Assembly (NCBI RefSeq): GCF_002454115.1
Contig: NZ_DKIH01000013.1
Location: 419,674 to 483,673 of the forward strand
Source of the DNA: Sphingopyxis sp. UBA6723
Lineage (GTDB): Bacteria; Pseudomonadota; Alphaproteobacteria; Sphingomonadales; Sphingomonadaceae
Direction: 5' to 3'
DNA length: 64,000 nucleotides
In this document: piece by piece, positions 43,383 to 52,042 of the stretch
Position numbering within the stretch: position 1 is the stretch's first letter
Layout of the letters: the number at the start of each line of letters is the position of its first letter
The notes under the pieces: model-generated
Told to the model about the DNA's origin: nothing
The model's database searches: none
The model's input: the letters and a program-made list of their open reading frames with translations, nothing else
Made by a program: the position numbers and the translations under genes

Positions 43383-44230
43383 CGCAGCGCACCCGCCAGC
43401 TGCCACCAGTGCGGATGACTCTGCGCCAGCGACTCCGCCGCCGCATCGCGCTCGGCCGCTGCATCGAACAAGGCAAAACAGGTCGCCCCGGATCCCGACA
43501 TGCGCGCGAGCCAAGGCCGCAGCGCCCCGAGTTCGAGCAGCACATCGGCAATCGCCGTACACTGCGCGATCGCCGGACGCTGCAAGTCATTGCGCGCCGC
43601 CAGCAACTGCGCCCGCCCCGCCGGATCGCCGAACAATTCCCCGCGATCGATCCCGTCCCACGCCGCAAACACTGGCCCGGTCGCAACCGGCTGGCGCGGG
43701 TTGACCAGCAGCACCGGCGTCCCCGCCAGCTGCAATTCGGGAACCGGGCTCAATTCCTCGCCAACCCCGACCCCCAGACAGGTCGCGCTCGCGACGCACG
43801 CGGCAATATCGGCGCCGAGCGGGCTGATGACCCGCGCTAGCACCGCATCGCCCAGCTCGGGCAGGAAATGCGTCCGCACCAGCCGCGCCATCGCCGCCGC
43901 ATCCGCCGACCCGCCACCGATCCCCGCCGCAACCGGCAACCGCTTGGTCAGCGTCATCGCCAGCGGCGGCACCCGGTCGGCGCCGTAGCGCGCGCGCAGC
44001 AGCGCCAGAACCTTCATCACCAGATTATCCGCGCCGTCGCTCAACCCCTCGGCAAATTCGCCGACGATGGTCAGCCGATCCGCATCCGCCACCTCGGCAA
44101 CGATCCCGTCGCCGCCATCGACGAACGCGAACAGTGTCTCTATCTCGTGATAACCGTCACTCCGCCGCGCCCGCACATGCAGCGCCAGGTTGATCTTCGC
44201 CCACCCCGTCTCGATCATCGCCCTGCTCAT
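43379..44230 (-). CDS. ispE: 4-diphosphocytidyl-2-C-methyl-D-erythritol kinase
   Basis: A 283-residue GHMP kinase of the MEP isoprenoid pathway. The substrate-binding WAKINLALHV is at residues 10-19, and the glycine-rich ATP loop is LPVAAGIGGGSADAAA; the C-terminal MSGSGATCFALFD is the third GHMP motif. ATG 44230 (MSRAMIETGWAKIN) overlaps the TPR gene's stop (ATGA) and its own stop overlaps the next ATG, so three genes are coupled. Confidence 0.94.
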   Translation of the reverse strand: MSRAMIETGWAKINLALHVRARRSDGYHEIETLFAFVDGGDGIVAEVADADRLTIVGEFAEGLSDGADNLVMKVLALLRARYGADRVPPLAMTLTKRLPVAAGIGGGSADAAAMARLVRTHFLPELGDAVLARVISPLGADIAACVASATCLGVGVGEELSPVPELQLAGTPVLLVNPRQPVATGPVFAAWDGIDRGELFGDPAGRAQLLAARNDLQRPAIAQCTAIADVLLELGALRPWLARMSGSGATCFALFDAAAERDAAAESLAQSHPHWWQLAGALR

Positions 44231-45831
44231 GGCGCGGTCGTCGCCGCGGTCAGCCCGTCGCGCAGCTTTGCCGCCAGCCGCGTCGCCATCTCCGCCTCCG
44301 CCAGCAGTGCCGCCGCGCGCCATTTATATCGCGCCTCGAACCTGCGCCCCGCCTGCCAATAGGCATCGCCCAGATGCTCGACGATCACGGCGTTGGCCGG
44401 CTCGCCGCGCTGCGCCTTTTCGAGCAGTTCGACCGCATCGTCGGTGCGCCCGGTCAGGAAAAAGGCCCAGCCGAGCGAATCGGTGATGCTGGCATTCTGC
44501 GGCTCCTGCGCCCACGCCGTCTCGATCCGGGCCAGCGACTGCTTGACATCCTTGCGTCGTTCGAGCGCCGAATAGCCCGCGAAATTCAGCACCGCGGCAT
44601 CGTTCGGACGCAGCGCTACCGCGCGTTCCATCAATGGCGCCGCGGCGTCCCATTCGTCTGCCCGCAACAACAACTCCGCGCGCGCGATCAGTAACGAGCC
44701 GCGCAGCATCTGGTCGCCCTCGTCCTCGCCCAGCGCCGCCTCCAGCCGTTTATAAGCGCGCGCGGCGGCTTTCGGATCCTCCGAGCGCCGCGCAATATCG
44801 GCCAGCCGCACCAGCAGGCTGCGCGGCGCATCACCCGCCGCTGCGGTTTCGGCCAGCTTCGTCGCCTCCGCCAAGTCGCCGCCATCGGCCAGCAATTCGG
44901 CGCGCCGCATCGCCAGCACTGGCGGCCAATCGGCGCGCCCGCCGTCGATCAACGCCGCCGCCGCATCGCGCTGGCCATTGCGGTCGAGTGTTTCGACCAG
45001 AGTCGCACGCACCGCCCAATCCGCATCGTTAAGCCAAAAGGCGGCGCGCGAGAACAGCAGCGGCAGTTTGGTGTTGCCGTTCGGCACCCGCGCCAGCCCG
45101 TCGGCAAGCAATCCCAGCCATTGCGCCACCCCGGCCCGCGGCGTCGTCACCGCCTGATCGGGCAGCAGCAGCATCGGATCCTCGCGCTGCTCCGCCGCCA
45201 GCGCGATCCGCCCGCGCAGCCGCTCGGCCGCATCATCCTGCCCCGCCTTGTCGAGCGTCGCCGCCAGCCGCAGCCCGACCAACTGGCTCGTACGGTCGGT
45301 CAAAACAATCGCGTCGGTCAGCGCCGCCGCCTCATCGGCGCGCTTGGTTGCCAGCTGCACCAGCGCCACCTGCAAGGTGAGCGCCGGTTCGGGCCGCGTC
45401 CGACCGCTGACGTCGAGCAAATGCCGTTCGGGCTGTTTTTCGCGCGCACCGACGTCGATCCACGCATTGACCGTCGGCAGGATCAGCCGCGCGATCGTGT
45501 CGGCGCCCGTCTTGTCGCCGCGGCCCGACATAAAATCGCGCGCCGCTTTCCAGTCCGACCGCCGCATCGCATCGACCATCAGCACGAGCTGCGCATCGAA
45601 CCGGCGATCGCCCGCGGTCCAAAGCTGCAACGCCGCGGTGCGCGCCGCGGCGAGGTCGCCGGCTTCGATCGCCTGTTCCAATATCCGCCCGCGCACCCCG
45701 GGCAGGCCCGGCGCCAGGCTCGATACATCGGTCAGCGCCGCCAGCGCCGCAGCGGGCTCACCCCCCGCCTCAGCCAGCCGCGCCCGCACCAGCGCGTTCA
45801 GCGCCGCGCCGCCATCGTCGGCGGCCCGCAC
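44227..45831 (-). CDS. Exported tetratricopeptide-repeat protein
   Basis: From GTG 45831 the product has 534 residues of helical TPR-like repeats (for example PLMERAVALRPNDAAVLNFA, then DSLGWAFFLTGRTDDAVELL). It probably works as a periplasmic or envelope scaffold. Immediately upstream in the same frame, codons from 45882 read KFARAFLAVGGLAAAAPVRA, a good signal peptide, but with no ATG, GTG or TTG before it; ATG 45886-45884 is one base out of frame and runs into the ETF-QO stop. The true start is therefore unresolved. Its stop overlaps ispE. Confidence 0.75.
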   Translation of the reverse strand: MRAADDGGAALNALVRARLAEAGGEPAAALAALTDVSSLAPGLPGVRGRILEQAIEAGDLAAARTAALQLWTAGDRRFDAQLVLMVDAMRRSDWKAARDFMSGRGDKTGADTIARLILPTVNAWIDVGAREKQPERHLLDVSGRTRPEPALTLQVALVQLATKRADEAAALTDAIVLTDRTSQLVGLRLAATLDKAGQDDAAERLRGRIALAAEQREDPMLLLPDQAVTTPRAGVAQWLGLLADGLARVPNGNTKLPLLFSRAAFWLNDADWAVRATLVETLDRNGQRDAAAALIDGGRADWPPVLAMRRAELLADGGDLAEATKLAETAAAGDAPRSLLVRLADIARRSEDPKAAARAYKRLEAALGEDEGDQMLRGSLLIARAELLLRADEWDAAAPLMERAVALRPNDAAVLNFAGYSALERRKDVKQSLARIETAWAQEPQNASITDSLGWAFFLTGRTDDAVELLEKAQRGEPANAVIVEHLGDAYWQAGRRFEARYKWRAAALLAEAEMATRLAAKLRDGLTAATTAP

Positions 45832-45880
45832 CGGCGCCGCCGCGGCGAGCCCACCAACGGCCAGAAACGCCCGCGCGAAC

Positions 45881-47536
45881 TTACATATTCGGGTAATTGG
45901 GGCCTCCGCCGCCTTCGGGGGTAACCCAGTTGATATTCTGGGTCGGATCCTTGATGTCGCACGTCTTGCAATGGACGCAATTCTGCGCGTTGATCACGAA
46001 TTTGGGATCGCCCGTTTCCTCGCCGACAATCTCGTAAACCCCCGCCGGACAATAGCGCTGCGCGGGCTCGTCATACAGCGGCAAGTTATAGGCCACCGGG
46101 ATCGACGGGTCTTTGAGCTGCAAATGGACCGGCTGGTCCTCTTCATGATTGGTGTTCGACACAAACACCGAGGACAAGCGGTCGAACGTAAGCACCCCGT
46201 CGGGCTTGGGATAATCGGGCTTCGGCATCATGTCGGCGCGGTACAGGCTCTCATTGTCCGGATGATGCTTCATCGTGAACGGGACTTTGATCTTGAGCGT
46301 TTCCAGCCACATCGTGATCCCCGACAGGATCGTCCCGCCCAGATCGCCCCATTTTTCGACGAGCGGCAACACGTTGCGCACCACGCTCAGTTCTTTCTTG
46401 ACCCAGCTGTCGTCATACGCCGCCTGATAGGCGTCGAGCGTGTCGCTGCCGCGCCCTGCGGCGACCGCGGCAAACGCCGCCTCGGCCGCCATCATCCCCG
46501 ATTTCATTGCGGTGTGGGTGCCCTTGATCCGCGGCACGTTCAGGAAACCGGCGCTGTCACCGATCAGCGCGCCGCCCGGAAACGCCAGCTTCGGCACCGA
46601 CTGATACCCACCATCGCTGATCGCACGCGCGCCATAGGAAACGCGCTTGCCGCCCTTCAAAATCTTCGCGATCTCGGGATGCGTTTTCCACTTCTGCATC
46701 TCCTGGAAAGGGGAGATGTGCGGATTGCGGTAATTGAGCCAGGTCACGAAACCCAGCGCAACCTGCCCGTTCGCCTGATGATAGAGGAACCCGCCGCCAT
46801 TGGCATGTTCGTCGAGCGGCCAGCCCTGCGTGTGAATCACCCGGCCCGGCGCATGATTTTCGGGATCGATGTCCCACAATTCCTTGACGCCCAGCCCATA
46901 GACCTGCGGCTCGCAGTCGGCGTCGAGGGCGAATTGCGGTTTCAGCATCTTGGTCAGATGCCCGCGCACGCCTTCGCCAAAAAAGGTATATTTCGCGTGG
47001 AGCTCAAGGCCGGGCGCATAGTCTGCCTTGTGGCTGCCATCGCGCGCCACGCCCATGTCGCCGGTGGCGACGCCCTTGACCGAACCGTCGTCGTTATAGA
47101 GGATTTCGGCCGCCGGAAAGCCGGGGAAGATTTCGACCCCCAGTCCTTCGGCCTGCTCGGCCAGCCAGCGGCACAGATTCCCCAGACTGCCGGTGTACGT
47201 GCCCTTGTTGTGCATGAAACCGGGCGTGATGAAGTGCGGCACCCCGATCTTCTTGGTCTTGGTCAGCACCCAATGCTGGTTGTCGTTGACCGGAACCTCG
47301 GCCATCGGACAGCCCATGTCGCGCCATTCGGGCAGCAGTTCGTCGAGCGATTTGGGATCGATCACCGCGCCCGACAGGATATGCGCGCCGACCTCGGACC
47401 CTTTTTCCAAGATACAGACCGACAGCTCGCTGCCCGCGTCATTCGCCAATTGTTTGAGGCGGATCGCCGCCGAAAGTCCTGCCGGCCCAGCACCGACGAT
47501 GACCACGTCATAGGGCATCGATTCCCGTTCGCTCAC
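45881..47536 (-). CDS. Electron-transfer flavoprotein:ubiquinone oxidoreductase
   Basis: A 551-residue membrane-associated FAD and [4Fe-4S] enzyme passing electrons from ETF (fatty acid and amino acid oxidation) to ubiquinone. The FAD fold is VVIVGAGPAGLSAAIRL; the cluster cysteines are YCPAGVYE and NCVHCKTCDIKD near the C-terminus, which ends GGGGPNYPNM as usual for the family. GTG 47536 (MSERESMPYD) with AAAGGG upstream is my start; ATG 47518 is possible. Its stop codon sits within the start region of the TPR gene. Confidence 0.93.
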   Translation of the reverse strand: MSERESMPYDVVIVGAGPAGLSAAIRLKQLANDAGSELSVCILEKGSEVGAHILSGAVIDPKSLDELLPEWRDMGCPMAEVPVNDNQHWVLTKTKKIGVPHFITPGFMHNKGTYTGSLGNLCRWLAEQAEGLGVEIFPGFPAAEILYNDDGSVKGVATGDMGVARDGSHKADYAPGLELHAKYTFFGEGVRGHLTKMLKPQFALDADCEPQVYGLGVKELWDIDPENHAPGRVIHTQGWPLDEHANGGGFLYHQANGQVALGFVTWLNYRNPHISPFQEMQKWKTHPEIAKILKGGKRVSYGARAISDGGYQSVPKLAFPGGALIGDSAGFLNVPRIKGTHTAMKSGMMAAEAAFAAVAAGRGSDTLDAYQAAYDDSWVKKELSVVRNVLPLVEKWGDLGGTILSGITMWLETLKIKVPFTMKHHPDNESLYRADMMPKPDYPKPDGVLTFDRLSSVFVSNTNHEEDQPVHLQLKDPSIPVAYNLPLYDEPAQRYCPAGVYEIVGEETGDPKFVINAQNCVHCKTCDIKDPTQNINWVTPEGGGGPNYPNM

Positions 47537-47656
47537 TTGGCTAACCCTTTCTGCCGTCCCGGCGCCGATCGTTCATCGTAAGCGGCGCTCATTCTGTCAC
47601 GAAATGCGATGCCCGCCAATTGACGTGTCCGTCAACAGGCTGTTTGGATAAATCAC

Positions 47657-48445
47657 ATGGGTGGGTCACAATCAGCCTTGCTGGCGGAAAGCATAAGCGA
47701 CTGGTGGTCGCTGGCGGGCGTCGATGCGCTGGTGGGCGAGGAACCGGCGGGCTGGCTCGTCCTTCCGCCGGCGAATGACGCTGCGTCACCGCGGCCCAAA
47801 CCGACCATAGCCCCCGAACCCGAAGCGGCGCCCCTGCCCGCCATTTTGCAGCGTCAGGAATCGCCGCAACCTGTCGAAACTAAGGGACCGGTCGTCTTTC
47901 CCGATGCTTGGGACGGATTTCAGCACTGGCTCGCGACCAGCGACGATGTGCCGGGCAGTCAGTGGGACGCGCGCCGCATTTTGCCCGTCGGCCAGACCGA
48001 AGCGCCGCTGATGCTGCTCACTGCATGGCCCGAAATCGACGACCAGCGCGACGGCGCCTTGTTCACCGGTGCCGCGGGCCAGCTACTCGACGCCATGCTC
48101 CGCGCTATCGGGACGACGCGCGACGCTTGTTATGTTGCCAGCCTCGCGGTCACCCGCCCCGCGGGGGGCCGCTGCGACGGCGCCGAGGCCGCCGAGCTCG
48201 ACCGGCTGCTCTGGCATCATCTGCGGCTCGCGAAGCCTGAGCGCCTTCTGCTGATCGGCAGCGACATCGTCCGGATGGCCGCAGCGAGCGAATTACCCGA
48301 AACCCGCGGAAAGTTACTCGATATTAACCAAGATGGCGGCAAGGTGGAGACGGTGGCTGTGGCGCATCCCGCGATGCTCCTGGCCCGGCCCGCGCAAAAG
48401 GCGGCGGCCTGGGACAGCCTGAAACTGCTCAACCGGGGACGTTGA
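47657..48445 (+). CDS. Uracil-DNA glycosylase-superfamily-like protein, probably degenerate
   Basis: A 262-residue protein. The C-terminal half follows the UDG family 4 layout: GALFTGAAGQLLDAML resembles the second part of motif 1 and AHPAMLLARP resembles the HPS motif. But the catalytic GEAPG motif reads TAWPEIDD, and the four Fe-S cysteines are lacking. The N-terminal 80 residues are Pro/Ala-rich and not conserved-looking. It may be inactive or bind DNA without base removal. Three bases separate it from the transglycosylase gene. Confidence 0.6.
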   Translation: MGGSQSALLAESISDWWSLAGVDALVGEEPAGWLVLPPANDAASPRPKPTIAPEPEAAPLPAILQRQESPQPVETKGPVVFPDAWDGFQHWLATSDDVPGSQWDARRILPVGQTEAPLMLLTAWPEIDDQRDGALFTGAAGQLLDAMLRAIGTTRDACYVASLAVTRPAGGRCDGAEAAELDRLLWHHLRLAKPERLLLIGSDIVRMAAASELPETRGKLLDINQDGGKVETVAVAHPAMLLARPAQKAAAWDSLKLLNRGR

Positions 48446-48448
48446 CAG

Positions 48449-50215
48449 ATGAAGATGATGACCAGAAGTTTGATTTCCAGCGTTATTTTTTCAGCAGCCG
48501 TGGCGGCGACGCCCGCTTTGGCCGCCGATGCCAGCAGCCGCGACATTATCGCGGCCCCGCAAACGGTACCCGACATTTTGTCGTCGAAACAGAAACAGCT
48601 TTATACGCAGGTGCTCACCGCGATCCGCGGCCAGCGCTGGGCCGATGCCAAGGCATTGCTCGACGGGTCGGAGGGTGGCCCGCTCACCGATTTCCTGCGC
48701 GCCGAACTGCTCACTGCACCCAACAGCCCGCGCGCCGAAGTCGCCGACATCCTGCCGATCCTGTTGCGCTCGCCCTATCTGCCGCAGGCCGAACAACTCG
48801 GCCGCCTCGCCACCAAGCGCGGCGCAACCGACCTGCCGTCGCTCCCCTCACAAGCGCGCCTCGCCTGGGCCGGCAGCGCCCCGCGCCGTCTGGGCGCCGA
48901 CGCGATCAGCAGCGACCCCGTGGCCGCCGCGCTGACCCGCACCATCCCCGATCGGATCAAGAATGACGACCCCGCGGGCGCCGAGGCTTTGCTCAACGCG
49001 GTCGCCGACCGGCTAACCTCCGAAGCCCGCGACGAATGGCGCCAAAAGGTCGCCTGGTCCTATTATATCGAAAATGACGATGCGAACGCATTGCGCCTCG
49101 CCGCTGAATGTTCGGGCGGGCGCAGCGCCTGGTCGACGCAGGGCGCGTGGGTTCAGGGGCTCGCCGCTTGGCGCACCCGTGACTATCCCACCGCACTCAC
49201 CGCCTTCGATCGCGTATCGCGCGAAGCCCCCGACAGCGAACTGCGCGCCGCGGCCTATTATTGGGCCGCCCGCGCCGCCATCGCCGCCGGTCAACCCGCT
49301 GCCGTGCAATCGCGCCTGCGCGCCGCCGCCGCCAATGAAGAAACCTTTTACGGGATGCTCGCGGTCGAAACGCTTGGCGTCGCGACCAACAGCCAGCGCG
49401 AACTGGTCCGCGCCGATCGCTCCGCCTGGCGCGCGCTTGAAAACCTGCCCAACGTCCGTGCCGCGATGGCACTGTCGGAAATCGGCGAGGATAAATATGC
49501 CGATGCGGTCCTCCGCCATCAAGCGCGGATCGGCGATATGCGCCAGCACGAGCAGTTGCTTGCCATGGCGGGCGCGCTCAGCCTGCCTGAAACGCAGCTT
49601 TATCTCGCCCACAACACGCCGCAGGGCCGCAAACCCGCCGCGCACGCCCGCTATCCGCAGCCGAAATGGGAACCCAATGGCGGGTGGAAGGTCGACCCGG
49701 CGCTGGTCTTTGCCCACACCCTGCAGGAATCGCGGTTCCAGCGTGCCGTCGTCAGCCCCGCGGGTGCCAAGGGATTGATGCAGGTCCGGCCCGGCACCGC
49801 GCGCGACGTCGCGCGCTGGCGCGGCGACACGATCGACACCCGCGACCTTTCGATCCCCGCCGTCAACATGGACATGGGGCAAAGCTATCTGCAATATCTG
49901 GCGCGCGACGCCTCCACCGGCGGCCAGCTGCCCAAGGTGATCGCCGCCTATAACGCCGGCCCCGCCCCGATCGCGCGCTGGCAGTCCGAAATCCGCGACA
50001 ATGGCGACCCGCTGCTCTATATGGAATCGATCCCCTATTGGGAAACGCGCGGCTATGTCGGAATCGTGCTTCGCAACTACTGGATGTACGAAGCGCAGCA
50101 GGGCAAACCCTCGGTCAGCCGCGCCGCGCTAGCGCAGGGCAAATGGCCGCGCTTCCCCGATAGCAAGGACCGCACCCGGCTGACATACGCCGGTGGCTTG
50201 GCCAATGCCGATTGA
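48449..50215 (+). CDS. Soluble lytic murein transglycosylase
   Basis: A 588-residue periplasmic enzyme cutting peptidoglycan with formation of 1,6-anhydromuropeptides. Signal peptide about residues 1-25 (MKMMTRSLISSVIFSAA to ALA), a long helical U-type region, and a C-terminal SLT domain with catalytic Glu427 in AHTLQESRFQ, then GLMQVRPGTARDVAR and VIAAYNAGPAP. It begins three bases after the preceding gene and overlaps moaB by 11 bases. Confidence 0.92.
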   Translation: MKMMTRSLISSVIFSAAVAATPALAADASSRDIIAAPQTVPDILSSKQKQLYTQVLTAIRGQRWADAKALLDGSEGGPLTDFLRAELLTAPNSPRAEVADILPILLRSPYLPQAEQLGRLATKRGATDLPSLPSQARLAWAGSAPRRLGADAISSDPVAAALTRTIPDRIKNDDPAGAEALLNAVADRLTSEARDEWRQKVAWSYYIENDDANALRLAAECSGGRSAWSTQGAWVQGLAAWRTRDYPTALTAFDRVSREAPDSELRAAAYYWAARAAIAAGQPAAVQSRLRAAAANEETFYGMLAVETLGVATNSQRELVRADRSAWRALENLPNVRAAMALSEIGEDKYADAVLRHQARIGDMRQHEQLLAMAGALSLPETQLYLAHNTPQGRKPAAHARYPQPKWEPNGGWKVDPALVFAHTLQESRFQRAVVSPAGAKGLMQVRPGTARDVARWRGDTIDTRDLSIPAVNMDMGQSYLQYLARDASTGGQLPKVIAAYNAGPAPIARWQSEIRDNGDPLLYMESIPYWETRGYVGIVLRNYWMYEAQQGKPSVSRAALAQGKWPRFPDSKDRTRLTYAGGLANAD

Positions 50216-50729
50216 CGAAAGCCTGACCTTCAAACCCGTCCGGATCGCGCTCCTGACGATTTCGGACAGCCGCAGCGCGGCCGAAGACCGCTCGGGCGAC
50301 AAGCTGGAGGAATTGCTGACCGCCGCGGGTCACATCCTCGCCGCGCGCGCGATTATCAAGGACGAAACCGACCTTATCGTCTCGCGCCTCCACAACTGGA
50401 TCGACGACCCCGACGTCGATGTCGTCATCACCACCGGCGGCACCGGCCTGACCGGCCGCGACGTGACGCCCGAAGCGCTGCACCGGCTCGACGGCAAGGA
50501 TATTCCCGGCTTCGGCGAACTGTTCCGCTGGCTCAGCTACCAGACGATCGGCACCTCGACGATCCAATCACGCGCCTGTGCGGTGGTCGCGCGCGGCACC
50601 TATATTTTCGCGCTCCCGGGTTCGACCGGTGCGGTGACCGACGCGTGGGAAGGCATTTTGGCGACCCAGCTCGACAGCCGGCACAAGCCGTGCAATTTCG
50701 TGGATTTGATGCCGCGGTTGATGGAGTAA
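50205..50729 (+). CDS. moaB: Molybdenum cofactor biosynthesis protein MoaB
   Basis: A 174-residue protein of the MoaB/MogA/MoeA molybdopterin-binding fold: [19 protein letters not shown] near the N-terminus, [16 protein letters not shown] and [14 protein letters not shown]. It takes part in adenylylation of molybdopterin or is a MogA-like paralogue. ATG 50205 ([12 protein letters not shown]) overlaps the transglycosylase 3' end; other moa/mob genes are not in the window. Confidence 0.92.
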   Translation: MPIDESLTFKPVRIALLTISDSRSAAEDRSGDKLEELLTAAGHILAARAIIKDETDLIVSRLHNWIDDPDVDVVITTGGTGLTGRDVTPEALHRLDGKDIPGFGELFRWLSYQTIGTSTIQSRACAVVARGTYIFALPGSTGAVTDAWEGILATQLDSRHKPCNFVDLMPRLME

Positions 50730-50738
50730 CTCCCACTC

Positions 50739-50816
50739 CGTCATCCCGGCGAAGGCCGAGATCTCTCCCTATCGTCACCCATCACCGGTGAGATCCCGGC
50801 CTTCGCCGGGATGACG
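50739..50816. repeat. Inverted repeat pair, family C, copy 4
   Basis: The arms CGTCATCCCGGCGAAGGCC and CCGGCCTTCGCCGGGATGACG, between moaB and the radical SAM gene, both on the plus strand. Confidence 0.9.
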
Positions 50817-50865
50817 ATGCAACAATGTTCTTTCTTTGTTCCTATTGCCGCGATATCCTCTCTCG

Positions 50866-51954
50866 GTGGAATCCACCAAACCTCTCCCCCCGATCTCCGG
50901 CCGCGGCGCTCCCGCCAACCCGCGCCCAACCCGCACCGGATCGCTCGACCGCGAACCCGACGGCGACTGGCTAGACGCCGCGGAGCTCATCGACGGCACC
51001 CCGCCGCCGCTGCGCACCACCGTCACCGTCGAACATCCCAAAACGATCATCGCGCGCAACACCTCCCCCGACATCGGCTTCGACCGTTCGATCAACCCCT
51101 ATCGCGGCTGCGAGCATGGCTGCATCTATTGCTACGCGCGCCCGACCCACGCCTTTCACGACCTCTCCCCCGGGCTCGATTTCGAAAGCCGCCTGTTCGC
51201 CAAGCCCGATGCCGCAAAGCTGCTGCGCGCTGAGCTGGCGAAGCGCGGCTACATCCCCGCCCCGCTCGCGATCGGCACCAATACCGACGGTTACCAGCCG
51301 ATCGAGCGCGACTGGGGCATAACCCGCTCGGTGATCGAGGTGCTCGCCGAAACGCGCCACCCGCTGCTGATCACCACCAAATCCGACCGGCTGCTCCGCG
51401 ATATCGACCTGCTCGCCGATATGGCGCGCGACAATCTGATCGGCGTCGCGATCTCGGTCACGACGCTCGACCCCGCTCTCGCGCGCACCCTTGAACCGCG
51501 CGCCCCGCACCCCAAACGCCGTCTCGCCGCAATCCGCCAGCTGATCGACGCCGGGGTACCGACGCAGGTCAATATCTCCCCCATCATCCCTGCGATCACC
51601 GATCACGAGATCGAAGCGATCATGGCCGCCGCGGCGCAGGCCGGCGCGATCCGCGCTTCGTACATCCTCATGCGCCTGCCTTATGAGGTCGCGCCTTTGT
51701 TCCGCGCCTGGCTCGCCGCCCACTACCCCGACCGCGCCGACAAGGTGATGCACATGGTGCAGGACATCCGCGGCGGCCGCGACAATGACGCCGGGTTCTT
51801 CACGCGGATGAAGGGCAAAGGGGTGTGGGCGCAGTTGATCCGCACCCGCGTCAAGCGCGCGGCGCGCGAGCATGGCATGGATAGGCGGTTTCCGTCATTG
51901 CGCAGCGACCTGTTCAGGCCGCCCGAGCGCGACGGGCAGATGGAGTTGTTCTAG
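50866..51954 (+). CDS. PA0069-family radical SAM protein
   Basis: A 362-residue radical SAM protein related to spore photoproduct lyase (SplB-like). The Fe-S motif is GCEHGCIYC (Cys82, Cys86, Cys89), preceded by SINPYRGC and followed by YARPTHAFHDLSPGLDFE. The function is unknown; DNA repair is often guessed. GTG 50866 is the nearest start consistent with the family; a TTG at 50836 would add 10 residues, and neither has a ribosome-binding site, so initiation may be leaderless. Confidence 0.82.
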   Translation: MESTKPLPPISGRGAPANPRPTRTGSLDREPDGDWLDAAELIDGTPPPLRTTVTVEHPKTIIARNTSPDIGFDRSINPYRGCEHGCIYCYARPTHAFHDLSPGLDFESRLFAKPDAAKLLRAELAKRGYIPAPLAIGTNTDGYQPIERDWGITRSVIEVLAETRHPLLITTKSDRLLRDIDLLADMARDNLIGVAISVTTLDPALARTLEPRAPHPKRRLAAIRQLIDAGVPTQVNISPIIPAITDHEIEAIMAAAAQAGAIRASYILMRLPYEVAPLFRAWLAAHYPDRADKVMHMVQDIRGGRDNDAGFFTRMKGKGVWAQLIRTRVKRAAREHGMDRRFPSLRSDLFRPPERDGQMELF

Positions 51955-51959
51955 TCCCC

Positions 51960-52034
51960 GTCATTGCGAGCGAAGCGAAGCAATCCAGAGCGGTTTACGC
52001 GGGCTCTGGATTGCTTGGCTTCGCTCGCAATGAC
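51960..52034. repeat. Inverted repeat pair, family B, copy 3
   Basis: The arms GTCATTGCGAGCGAAGCGAAG and its inverse around CCAGAGCGGTTTACGC (as at 40267), between convergent genes; its transcript would form a long hairpin able to separate them. Confidence 0.92.
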
Positions 52035-52042
52035 GAAGTGGT

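Noticed and set aside
47620..47635. TTGACG/CGTCAA inverted repeat as a -35 promoter element of the UDG-like gene
   Set aside because: No acceptable -10 at 16-18 bases that leaves room before the start codon.
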